DNA of 64,000 nucleotides from Chimonanthus salicifolius (Eukaryota; Streptophyta; Magnoliopsida; Laurales; Calycanthaceae): NCBI GenBank assembly GCA_013350335.1, contig CM023540.1:20155828-20219827 (forward strand), given 5' to 3'. Shown here piece after piece: positions 13,401-24,396 of the stretch; position 1 is the stretch's first letter, and every line of letters starts with the position of its first letter. The notes below the pieces were generated by a model. The model was given only the letters and a program-made list of their open reading frames with translations, did not search any database and was not told the DNA's origin. The position numbers and the translations under genes are program-made.

Positions 13401-16400
13401 CTCATAAATGAACTCAGAAATATATCATCATCATTAATTAAGCCTTAACCCACAGACACATAATTACATGTGTACACATAAGCTAGATGCACAAATGAGG
13501 CTTATCTATAGGTGCTTGCATCTGGAATTTTAAGGATTCATCATGTTAGTTAATCAGTCTTGACAAAATTTGTTGCTTGGGCTTCTTCCCTTCCCGCTTT
13601 CCAGGACTTTTCTGTTCGGACATTTTGAGAGCTTGGAGTGAATGCACTGAACAGGTTCCAAAGCTGTTTTTCTTCATTTGTGTCATTTTTAGTTATATTG
13701 GGTTAAGGTGTCTCCTCTTCTTTTGTTTGGATCCTAATCTTTGTTTTACGCATTTCAGGTGCCTCCTTTTCTCTTTAATATATTTACAGTTTTCATTTCA
13801 ATATATATATGACTACACTGTAAACCTCAAAGCAAATAAGATATAGATAGTGTCAACCTCAATCCTAAAACAGAAACGTTCCCCTTCATAGTTTGTACTA
13901 ATTTTATTGATGATACTTTTTATGTTTCAAATTATGAGAAATATACATATTGCAGGTTCAAGCCATGTGGACATCAGATAGGGAGTTATCATTCAAAAAA
14001 AAATCAAATAGGGAGCCAGCCTATGGAAAACAACTCACCAAAAACAAGTGATAACATAAGTAGCTTTGTTAATGACGATTACAATGATCAATAATGGAAC
14101 AATCAAATATCATCACTGAGAAAACATTATAAATGATGCTAAAGAAAGCTACTAAACAATTTAATAACAAACATGTACCGGCATGCAGCCAAGAAAAGTA
14201 CAAGAGCTTAGCACAGTTAGGCAAGTGCTAAATGTCACAGCTATGAAATGAAGGTTGCAGGTTCATGTTACAAGACATTTGACAACAATGATGAGCATGT
14301 CCATAACATCAAGTGCTGCTTCAAAATAATGGCCAAGGAATTTCACATTCTATGGGGAAGGAATTAAGAGAAAAGGATATCTTACCTGAGACTTCGATGA
14401 AGACTGTTGAGCTAAATTTTTTGAGTTCTTCAAGACAGATGTTTGATTAGCCAGGTCAGCAAGGATGCCATCCAATGACCATAAAGTAAATTGAGCAAGT
14501 GCCTCACCAGAGCGCTGGCTGATCCAGTCTACAGATGTCCTGTAAACAGCTTCAGAAATATGGCACAAAGGAATCTGCAAAAGAATAAAATTAATCAACA
14601 AAAATACAATATTTGAATAGGATTTCAAAACAATATCCATAGCACATGCGGCAGTCATGCTCTGTACAAAATATGAGAGGGGGTAGGTGGGGGGTGGTAG
14701 AGAGAGAGAGCTCAAGTTCCACGTGGAGACGTATCCTTTATGGTGACTTGAGCTTTTGGAAACCCCAAATTGGCATAGGCAATTAAAGAGCTTAGTTGAG
14801 ATTTTTTGTTGCATCCACCATTTAATAATTTAGAATATAAATGATTGTAACAAAACTTGAGCAGCTGCAAGTTTTCAAATAAAATGAGGTCATGACTTTC
14901 ATCCTTTCTTGCTTTTTAAAAGTTGTCTCAAGATAATCCAACTTTTATTATGACAAAAATGCCCTTTCACTAATATTGTCAATTCCATAAAGATTGTGGT
15001 AAAAGAATTCAAAAGAAAGGGTCCCATGTAATAAAATTAGTTAGGCTGGCAAGATTTTGCTTGCGAGACTCTAACGAGACTTTCCATCAAACTGATTATG
15101 GTACTTACATAGTTGGGAGTGGCTGATATATAATTACATTGGATATAATCTATGTAAAGTTTCATAAATAATTGATCATTCGAGCCATAATCTTGGCCTT
15201 TTAAGTTCTGATGAATACAAGCATTGTTTTTTAAAATTCAAAATCAAGGGATAGAATAATAAGATGGGGATCGGGATGAAACTTCACACCGCCCTGAATC
15301 ATGTGATCCTCTTTACATCACACTCAACCAAGTGGGGCCCAAGATCCATTCAAAGGAAAGTCTCGATAGATATCAAGTCTCGCTAGAGAGTCTCATTAGA
15401 GTTTTTGTAATACAATCTGTAGTGTCCAAATTAGAAACCTTTAAAGTCTGTCAATAAATAATGTAATACACAATAGAAAAGAAAATGTTGAAAGGGCCAC
15501 TGATGCGGTGCATCCCTGCTGTTTTTTTTTCTTACTTGCTATTTTTCTGTTTTTTTAAATTTTATTTTAAGTAAGGGTAATCTTGTAATTTGCTGTTTTA
15601 TTTTATTTTAGTAAGTGAAGTCTTTATATAAAGATTGTAGCCCTTTGGGCATAGAGACGATGGAAAGAAATAAAATTTGAGATTTACGGAAATCCCTTGT
15701 TCCGGCTTGATCTTGGTGAGAAGCTTGGTTTTGGCATGAAGCCCTCCTCCGACGATCTCCAGGTACTCCATCTCTTCTCTTCTCTTCTTCTTCTTTTCTC
15801 TCTTTCTTCTTTCCTCTCGTTTCTTTCCTTTTATTCTTTCCCCTTACTTGCCGTGACTCCCAAAATCCCCAACCCCTTTTGACGCTGCCCAGATTTCTTC
15901 CATTACTTTCACCCAGCCCCCTATATCCTCGATACTACCTTCGTCCCCTCTTTCTACAGCCCCTACAGTCACCGTAACCTTTTTTTTGAACTCAGCTCTA
16001 CCACCAACAGCCCATACAATCCCTAAACTCCTGTCCCAAGGCCTTTTGACCCTCCTATACCCATCCACAACCAAACAACCATCTCTGCTGCCATTACCAT
16101 TACAATTTCCTGCCCCTTTACTGCCATATATCCTTCTTAGTCCCTCCTCTACCTTGAACAGCCCCTTTACTGCTGTTCTGGATCCTTCTTAGGCCTTTCC
16201 CCACCCCCAGATATCCCACACAGTCTCAATCATTGTTGTCCTACACTATTTTGATTTCCTTTTCATACTACACAGCTAAATTTACTCTTGTTTGATGTGG
16301 AATCTATATGTTTGTGAGATTTGACAATCCTCTTTGTCTTGAGGGCCTTTTATCTATGAGCTATAACTTGATTTAGATTAAATATAGTTGCTTATATTGA

Positions 16401-19400
16401 ATTCTTAGAATTTTCATGTTTGTTTGTGGTAGATTTTATTATTCTAATTGTTATTATTAATTTTAATTTTAATTTCAGCCTTATATTAGTTTCTTGTTAC
16501 AGCATAATCGTATTTAGGCATTTAGGGTCACATTTTGTCTTGTCCTACGTTAGCCATGCATGTTGAAGACAAAACTGATGGGACTGGCCAGACTTTAAAC
16601 CTAAACCAACATATTTGCAGATTCCAGATAGACACACCTATCCAATGCAACAAACACATGGTTGGCAATTTTTTGAAAGAGTTAAAACTATTCATTGTAT
16701 GACTACTTCCATGCCTTCTCAAGTGCATAGGCAGCATCCAACAAAGGTTCTTCAGAAAAAACACTTCCTACATAAAGGGAAAACTACAAAACGCATGGGC
16801 ATTTTGTGCACCCACCAGGCACAAGAGCCATGTTGGGCCCAATTCATAATAAATCTAGACGGCTGAAATTGTTATTTTCTGTTTTCAACGTAGATCCAAC
16901 CCTTTTTTATGTATATTTGATGCATCCTAACTGTTGGATTGAGCATCATAGATATAAAAAACATTTATCCAATTTGTTAGAACAATTTATTGTATGATTT
17001 AATGTACCCTATCTTCAACAATTTGATAGAGTTCAAGATGAAGCAACCAATGATCCAAATGTTTTCATATAGGGTGGGTCCTTCCCTCTGACAGTCAAAG
17101 AACAACTAGGATTAAGCACAGGTGTCCCTAGGCCCCGCCTTCTCTCTTCTTTTCCCCCAAACATAAAATAAATATTCATACATTATATACAAAAGAATAT
17201 CACAATGGGAAAATTGTAGCCATTGACAAAAGAGATACACTATATGTATAGTCATGCATTTCTCCACTTTATGCAAGAATGCTGAGACATTTACGCTTAA
17301 ACAATGTTGTTTGATACGAGTATGATTGGAATCAAACTCCTATATTTGGTGTTAGATTCGGCAGATGCCAAAAACAAAGGATTCATGACCAGGCATAATT
17401 GAATAAACTTAAATAACTAATTATTTTCAAATAAAGGAAACAGCAATAGCAATTAAAGTAGAAATTTTACTCAAAATTATCAAGTAATACACATTCACCT
17501 TATACCATCATTCAAACAATAATAAATAAATAAACACTCTGTGTTGTGGTTTTGACACATGTAGGTTGCTTATCCATAGGAACTCATACAACATGGCTTA
17601 CTCAGGCATAAACCTTAGTTCCAACTGGCAGCTATATGGTCTAGAGTTGCCTACAACAGGCTTCGAGTCCCTGAATCCTAGGCCAATGACTTTTGCTTAC
17701 ATTACCCAAGCGAAATAAGCACTCACCTATAAAGTGTACTTACAACAGCATCAATCTTCAGAACAATGTATGAGTTTACATCATAATAATAACATAATAG
17801 ATACCACATCAGTCCAAAGAAAGCTTAATCCAGATATTATCATCACTGGAAGACTTGAAGGAAACACGACCTGAATCATCTAATCTTGAGAACAAAGTTG
17901 AATCTTAATAAACAAAAAAAAAAAATCTTTTTTCTTAGATCAAGAAAGAAAGCTCACATCAATCATCTTCTCAACAGTTGATTCCTTCAACATCTTCGCC
18001 CATGGAAACTGAGATGCACCGACAGAAGAAAAGGCACGGGCAAAATAATCTGCAAACCGCATGAGCAGTATATCCTGCTTATCTTCATATGAGGTCTGCA
18101 TCAGAGGAGGTAAAAAATGAAATCAACAAGTGTCATGTGCATTCAAGACCCGATTTTCCACTAAACCAAAATTCTGCAAAATTGTGGAACTTAGAAATCA
18201 CACATGGCTGGAAATTCTGTGGAAGTCCAATCCTACAAAGGACTCCAATACTGCTTTTGGCAGAACATCATCAAGCATTAATATTTCCACCTTCTACCAA
18301 CTATGCTTAGAATATCACTCACATGACAATCAAGATGAAAATAATTCTTTCCACGATGCAGGCATCCAAACTTAATAGTTAGCTCATCTACCAAATGTCA
18401 AATCAACGGATGATAGAGTCATTATTATATATAATGTTTGCACCCTAATTTAAGTAAAAATCAATCCCTTCAATTAAATGTATCCAATTGAAAAGAAATA
18501 ATTGAAGATCATAATGTACCAATCAACACAAATCAGACTATTCCTACAAAAAAAAATTCAAACTAGCAGGGGAAAAGGTCAAATTATTGTCAAGTATTTC
18601 AAAAGACAGCAAATATGCACCCTGATTGAGTGCCAATATCAATCTTTTCACACTGTATGGATCTGAATACAATTGAAAATAAAAAAATAGAAAATCATCA
18701 CATACGAATCAACAAAAAGCTAAATAGAAGGGGAAAAGATCATATTACTTCAAAGACCAAGATACAAAATTGCAAATTCAAACAAAGATCCATCTTTTTC
18801 CAATGGACACCACTAAATAAACTAAAAAATGAATCACAGTTACAAACTTAACCAGACAATCTAATGAAAAAGTGGCAAAGATGCAGTGACTTCAAAAAAC
18901 AACATAATGTCGCCCCACAACAAAGGTCAATGATCCTGCATTGCATGCAGACACTTATAGTTAAAAAGAAGGAAATGAAAATTAAAACACACTAACCTAC
19001 ACAAATCTATCGAGACAGGGAAAAGATTGAGCCACTGCAAAATACGACATAATAGCGCCCCAATTCATCACAAATATCAATCTTTTCACAATGCATGCAT
19101 TCCGTTATAATCAAAAGGAAATAATTTCAGATTGCAACACACAAACAAACACAAAATAATTAGAAGGAGAGGAATACAGAACTTACAGAGATATCCAAAA
19201 GGAATGAGGCAAGATCCGCAGCATCAATCTTGGATGCGGCTTCTGTTACAGTGATCTTTGGCTTCTTCGGCTTCTTCTGCTTGGGCTTTTTCACCTCCAC
19301 CTTGCTTCCAACGCCTCCAGCAGCTTCTGCATCGCTATCAACACCATCCTCCTCATCTGATGCCGCGGGGATGGGTTTGGATCTGGTGGCAGCGTCAGCC

Positions 19401-19690
19401 TCAGCCTCAGCCTCAGCCTTCTGAGATTCTTGGAGGATTCGGAGGCGGATCCGCTCCTCAGCATGCTCTTCCAGGGATCGGAAAACATTGGATCCATCAG
19501 AATTTGAATTGGCAGCTGAACGGGGCTTTTCGAGATTGAGATCTGTGGTTTGCTCGGCGAGCTGGGATTTTTTCTTCTTTTTGGTGTAGACAACGGTCTT
19601 CCAGCCATCATTTTCGCCGACGCCGTTGCTTCCGTTCTCGACTTCTTCTCGTTCGAAGAGAGGAGCTCCGAGCGAGGGCTTTTCTTCCAT
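7430..19690 (-). CDS. TMEM214: TMEM214-like ER membrane protein (DUF2359 family)
   Basis: Ten exons on the minus strand: 19690-19187, 18095-17958, 14574-14386, 9812-9675, 9571-9450, 9360-9228, 9115-8986, 8888-8809, 8385-8254 and 7672-7430. All have GT-AG borders and phases that close exactly, giving 602 residues. The N-terminus is hydrophilic: WKTVVYTKKKKK, then NVFRSLEEHAEER, an acidic Ala/Glu stretch and a Lys-rich KKPKQKKPKKPK run. The core has the family blocks MRFADYF, VDWISQR, PKYQGQDKFPLIVW, RDLVLQLVER and LLNGAVRKGDRL. One hydrophobic segment (about residues 558-579) near the C-terminus is the likely membrane anchor. Animal TMEM214 is an ER membrane protein; the plant role is poorly known. 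The start codon is the first ATG after a CT-rich leader with a TATA box. The introns are long (3.4 and 4.6 kb) and hold repeats. Confidence 0.93.
10020..10135 (+). repeat. Possible SINE remnant in a TMEM214 intron
   Basis: A tRNA-like B box (GGTTCAAGTC, near 10075) lies 40 bp after a weak A-box-like stretch. No tail or target duplication is visible. Confidence 0.2.
11190..11385 (-). repeat. tRNA-derived SINE in intron 3 of TMEM214
   Basis: On the minus strand an A-box-like TTGACACTTCGGCTCAGG is followed by a B-box-like TGTTTGAGTCCCA, then a body without coding capacity. No clean target duplication was found. Confidence 0.45.
11703..11720 (+). repeat. (AC)n microsatellite
   Basis: A run of AC dinucleotides in a TMEM214 intron. 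Confidence 0.9.
12094..12419. repeat. Tandem duplication (about 160 bp x 2) in intron 3 of TMEM214
   Basis: Copy 1 (12094-12253) and copy 2 (12254-12419) both start CATCTTCCACTGCATGTAA and end with GACGAATTGA. Copy 2 has a small insertion (about 8 bp) near 12343 and scattered substitutions. No coding role is seen. Confidence 0.85.
12880..13143. mobile_element. Possible hAT-like remnant rich in GGTTGGGTTGG words
   Basis: The segment resembles other remnants in the window built from GGTTGG and CCAACC words and ends AAACTGCCGGCCCTGG. Ends and target duplication cannot be defined. Confidence 0.25.
14185..14290 (+). repeat. Possible tRNA-derived SINE remnant
   Basis: A-box-like TTAGCACAGTTAGGCAAGTG is followed about 45 bp later by B-box-like GTTGCAGGTTCATG. 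The tail is not clear. Confidence 0.3.
14575..17957 (-). other. Intron 2 of TMEM214
   Basis: 3.4 kb without coding sequence. 15620-15760 has a TATATAAAG box, an AAATAAAA word and a transcribed-leader look, possibly an LTR remnant. 15770-15845 is a CT-rich low-complexity tract. The rest is AT-rich. Confidence 0.6.
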
Positions 19691-19874
19691 GAAATCGATT
19701 CGATTACGATCTTGATTCGAATTCGATTTGGATTCGATCTCTTCTTTTTTTCTTCTTCTCCCCTTTTGTTTCTCAAGTGCGAGACAGAGAGGAAGAAAGT
19801 TCTAAAAGGGAAACGGAGGAGCAGCAAAAGGGGAAACCCGCTTCGTCTCGGGAAGAACGATGGAAGGAGAGGGC

Positions 19875-19881
19875 ATTTATA
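19875..19881 (-). promoter_or_regulatory. TATA box of the TMEM214-like gene
   Basis: TATAAAT on the minus strand lies about 185 bp before the ATG, followed by a CT-rich leader as in many plant 5' UTRs. The position fits a transcription start about 150 bp before the start codon. Confidence 0.6.
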
Positions 19882-20599
19882 GGAAACGGCGAGAGGAAAC
19901 TCTTACCTTTGTTGTTCCCTTGTCGTGGGTGGATGATCTCGATCGTCCACGTGGAATGATCACAAAGATCTTATGGGGGGCCACGATTATAGAATGTTCT
20001 TCAGTGTTTTCAACCGCATCAGTCCATCTCGACTAAATTAAAACATAGAATGCGGTAATGTAGTGTAGTCATGAAAATTATTAATTGTATTAATTTTTTT
20101 ATAAAAACCGTGTAAGCTTATTGAGAAATTAGTGTTATTATAAAATGAAAGACTTGATTTAACGAGTGAAATCAATAGTTTTTTAGTCAAACTAAAACAT
20201 TCAACTTAATTTCTTAATATTTAGATAAATTAAAAACCTTATTTCATTTACATATGATCGGTTGATAATGATTAACAAATTGTGACTCTAATTGCACCTC
20301 TATAATAAAAATAGGTCTATTTAAAAGCGTTTTCTTTAAAATATAGAGTTCATCAAAATATTATGAATGGACGACAATGTCATTTTTAAGTTTTTTTAAA
20401 TTTTAATGATTTTAATTTTTCAAAAATGAATTTTTAAAAGCATATCTTAAATTATTTGACTTGACCAAAGTGATTTTTTATTAAACTTATATTTTAAAGA
20501 TAAAACTTTTTAAGAAATCAATTACATTCGCGAGCCTATATATGAATGTGCAACATAATACAATACATAACATATTGATATTTATATGTAATTTTAATC
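19882..20599. other. AT-rich spacer upstream of TMEM214
   Basis: The first 100 bp is the likely proximal promoter (it contains GTCCACGTGGAAT, an ACGT-core G-box-like word near 19946-19954). The rest is AT-rich with no feature I can support. Confidence 0.5.
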
Positions 20600-20794
20600 T
20601 ACTCTATCTGTCCCAAATTAGTTGTCTTATATGAATTTTGAAATTGTCCTAAAATACTTGTCTCATTTATATTTGTGTAGTATAAAGTGTGTTAAAAATG
20701 AATAAGATCACATAGAATACTAGCCTTATATAAAAACTTCCTTAAAAAATATAAATATTTCAAATGAGATAATTAAAATGGAACGGAGGGAGTA
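20600..20794. mobile_element. Stowaway-like MITE, copy 1
   Basis: About 195 bp bounded by TACTCTATCTGTCCC and GGAACGGAGGGAGTA, which are inverted repeats of the TACTCCCTCCGT type, with TA at the borders. It is non-coding. A second copy with the same interior is at 59687-59881. Confidence 0.8.
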
Positions 20795-21228
20795 TTTTTT
20801 TATTACTCTAATTATGTCATTAACATGATTATTAAGAATTTTCGGTTGATAATTGATGAACTCCACATAATACATCATCTTAGGCAGTAAAAAACAAATA
20901 TAATTAGAACAATAAAGTAAATTTAGATCCACAATGTTAATTAGGGTTGTGGGACTTAAATTTGTGTTGACTTTGATTTTACTTTTTTTAATAGAACATT
21001 AGCAAAGAAACAACGAGGAACAACAAGCAACTAAATGTACATGCACATGTGGAGAAAAAAAAATTATCCTCTCGTGCATGTTGGGTGGCTCCCTTCTCAA
21101 GGTGAGCTTCTAAGGAAAGAATAAATGGTTGATTAGAAAGTAATCAACGGCTCTACATCAAAGCTTGGGTATGTTGTTGGTGTTGCCTAGACTTTATAAT
21201 TTCGAAGATTCATCATAATTTAAAATTT

Positions 21229-23694
21229 GATAGCACTTACACACATTCAGATTTTCTGCCTCTACACACTTGAAATCAGATTTTCAGATGAAATTACGAT
21301 TTTACTCCCGCGTTTCCATTCACTCGAATGAATGCCCAGTTCATTTTGACATTCATTCGAATGAATCCTCAAGTGTATTTTCAATTCATTCGAATGAATA
21401 GGCTGAAAAGTAACACGGAATACTGCTCAGCCCCATTCATTCGAATGAATGGACGATTTATTCGAATGAATGGACCTCATTCATTCAAATGACCCATTCA
21501 TTTGAATGAGGCTCATTCATTCGAATGATTTAAATATTAAGATTTATTTTAAAACTTTACACTTATTTTTTAAGCACTGTGTATTTCCAAAATTTCTCAA
21601 ATTGAATATCTAAACTAATTAAAATAACCTGATAAAAATACCTTAAGACTTCAAGGTCTTTCGACACTCTTAAATATTTAAAACACAGTATTTTACAAAT
21701 AAGAGTATCCCTAGGGTATGTCAAAAACACATTTGGAAGTGTCAAAAGACCTTGAAGTCTTAAGGTATTTTTATCGGATTATTTTAATTAGTTTAGATAT
21801 TCAATTTGAAAATTTTTGAAAATACACAGTGCTTAAAAAATAACGGTGTATGTTTTAAAATATAGACAGCTATTTTTAAGCACTGTGTATTTCCAAAATT
21901 TCTCAAATTGAATATCTAAACTAATTAAAATAATCTGATAAAAATACCTTAAGACTTCAAGGTCTTTTGACACTCCTAAATATTTAAAACACAGTATTTT
22001 ACAAATAGGGGTATCCCTAGGGTGTGTCAAAAACACATTTTAAAGTGTCAAAAGACCTTGAAGTCTTAAGGTATTTTTATCAGGTTATTTTAATTAGTCT
22101 AGATATTCAATTTGAGAAATTTTGAAAATACACAGTGTTTAAAAATAGTTGTCTATATTTTAAAACATACACCGTTATTTTTTAAGCACTGTGTATTTTT
22201 AAAATTTTTCAAATTGAATATCTAAACTAATTGAAATAACCCAATAAAAATACCTTAAGACTTCAAGGTCTTTTGACACTTCCAAATGTGTTTTTGACAT
22301 ATCCTAGGGATACCCTTATTTGTAAAATACTGTGTTTTAAATATTTAAGAGTGTCAAAAGACCTTGAAGTCTTAAGGTATTTTTATCAGGTTATTTTAAT
22401 TAGTTTAGATATTCAATTTGAGAAATTTTGGAAATACACAGTGCTTAAAAAATAAGTTTAAAATTTTAAAAAGATTTAAATAACTGCAATAGATTATGTA
22501 ACGTGTAATTCATGAATCATTCGAATGATTCATCTCATTCGTGATGAATCATTCGAATGATTCATCTTATTCGTGAATTCATTTGAATGAATCGACCGTT
22601 CATTCAAATGAATGTTCAGAATGATCGGTTTATTCATTCATTCGAATGAACACGGACGGAATGAGACGAAGACGTTCTTAGATGAATCATTCGAATGATT
22701 CATGAATTACAGGTTACAGTATCTATTACAGTTATTTAAATCTTTTTAAAATTTTAAGCTTATTTTTTAAGCACTGTGTATTTCTAAAATTTCTCAAATT
22801 GAATATCTAAACTAATTAAAATAACCTGATAAAAATACCTTAAGACTTTAAGGTCTTTTGACACCCCTAAATATTTAAAACACAGTATTTTACAAATAAG
22901 GGTATCCCTAGAGTGTGTCAAAAACACATTTGGAAGTGTCAAAAGACCTTGAAGTCTTAAGGTATTTTTATCGGGTTATTTTAATTAGTTTAGATATTCA
23001 ATTTGAAAATTTTTGAAAATACACAGTGCTTAAAAAATAACGGTGTATGTTTTAAAATATAGACAGCTATTTTTAAACACTGTGTATTTTTAAAATTTCT
23101 CAAATTGAATATCTAGACTAATTAAAATAACCTGATAAAAATACCTTAAGACTTTAAGGTCTTTTGACACTTCCAAATGTGTTTTTGACATACCCTAGGG
23201 ATACCCTATTTGTAAAATACTGTATTTTAAATATTTAGGAGTGTCAAAAGACCTTGAAGCTTTAAGGTATTTTTATCAGATTATTTTAATTAGTCTAAAT
23301 ATTCAATTTGAGAAATTTTGGAAATACACAGTGCTTAAAAAATAAGTGTAAAGTTTTAAAATAAATCTTAATATTTAAATCATTCGAATGAATGGATCAT
23401 TTGAATGAATGAGGCCCATTCATTCGAATGAATGGGTCATTCGAATGAATCGTCCATTCATTCGAATGAATGGGGCTGAGCAGTATTCCGTGTTACTTTT
23501 CAGCCCATTCATTCGAATGAATTGAAAATACACTTGAGGATTCATTTGAATGAATCATTCATTCGAATGAATGCCAAAATGAACTGGGCATTCATTCGAA
23601 TGAATGGAAACGCGGGGGTAAAATCGTAATTTCACCCGAAAATCTGATTTCGGGTGTGTAGAGGCAGAAAATCCGGGTGTGTGTAAGTGCTACC
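21229..23694. mobile_element. 2.47-kb foldback transposon built from palindromic units
   Basis: The ends are long imperfect inverted repeats: left TAGCACTTACACACATTCAG, right GTGTGTGTAAGTGCTACC, both followed inward by GGCAGAAAATC-type and GTAAAATCGTAATTTCA-type blocks. Flanking TAAAATTT at 21221-21228 and 23695-23702 is an 8-bp target duplication. The arms (21229-21567, 23346-23694) carry many copies of the palindrome ATTCATTCGAATGAAT. Between them are five 263-bp self-palindromic units (21572-21834, 21878-22140, 22184-22446, 22769-23031, 23075-23336) and a central block (22456-22760) that again holds TTCGAA palindromes. No transposase is present. The short open frames here are mirror copies of the units, not genes. 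The class is uncertain (Mutator-like or hAT-like). Confidence 0.85.
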
Positions 23695-24396
23695 TAAAAT
23701 TTTGATAAGAATGGGTCGTGGTTGATTTGAAAAGCATGTCTAAAATTAATGAATTTTCTATCTTAATAGTTAATAAGTAAGCAAACGAAATGAGTTCAAG
23801 TTTAAAGAAAATATAGTTTAGTTGTCTTGAAAAAAATTGTTAAAAGTGTTCTTATTGTTGTGTGGAACAGCAAAATAAATCTACAATTTATACAATGATT
23901 ATATAAACAATAATCCAAAAGAGACGAAAAAAAAAAATAGTAAATCACACATAATGATATATTTGATTCGACAAAATTATTTACGTCCACAGGTGACGAT
24001 AACAATTTTATTGATAAATAGTCACAAATTATATCTCATATTAGAGTTTTGCGAACGAGAAATATATATACCACCTAGGGTTTCTAATATATTTTCCAAG
24101 TACCGAAAATACACCAGTAGTTGTACAGATGCCAAAATCGTTGCGATAGAGGCCCGGCCTTCGGAGGCCTACCGACTCCCGAACCTCCCGCACTTGTGAA
24201 TGCATATGAGTCCATCATACCTCCAAAATATAACCAAAGTTTGGGCTATAAACAACACCTATAACTAATCTCATTGCCTATGTTTCATGAGCAATCAACA
24301 ATTTATAGCCTACAATGTATAAAAACTATTGTCATTTGTCTTGTGAGAAAGGCTTTCTTGGATGAGGGGTAGATTTTGTAAGGATTATTCATGATT

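Noticed and set aside
21563..22455. Two identical 60-residue open frames on opposite strands
   Set aside because: They are mirror copies of the 263-bp palindromic unit; no conserved protein features and the unit is non-coding repeat.
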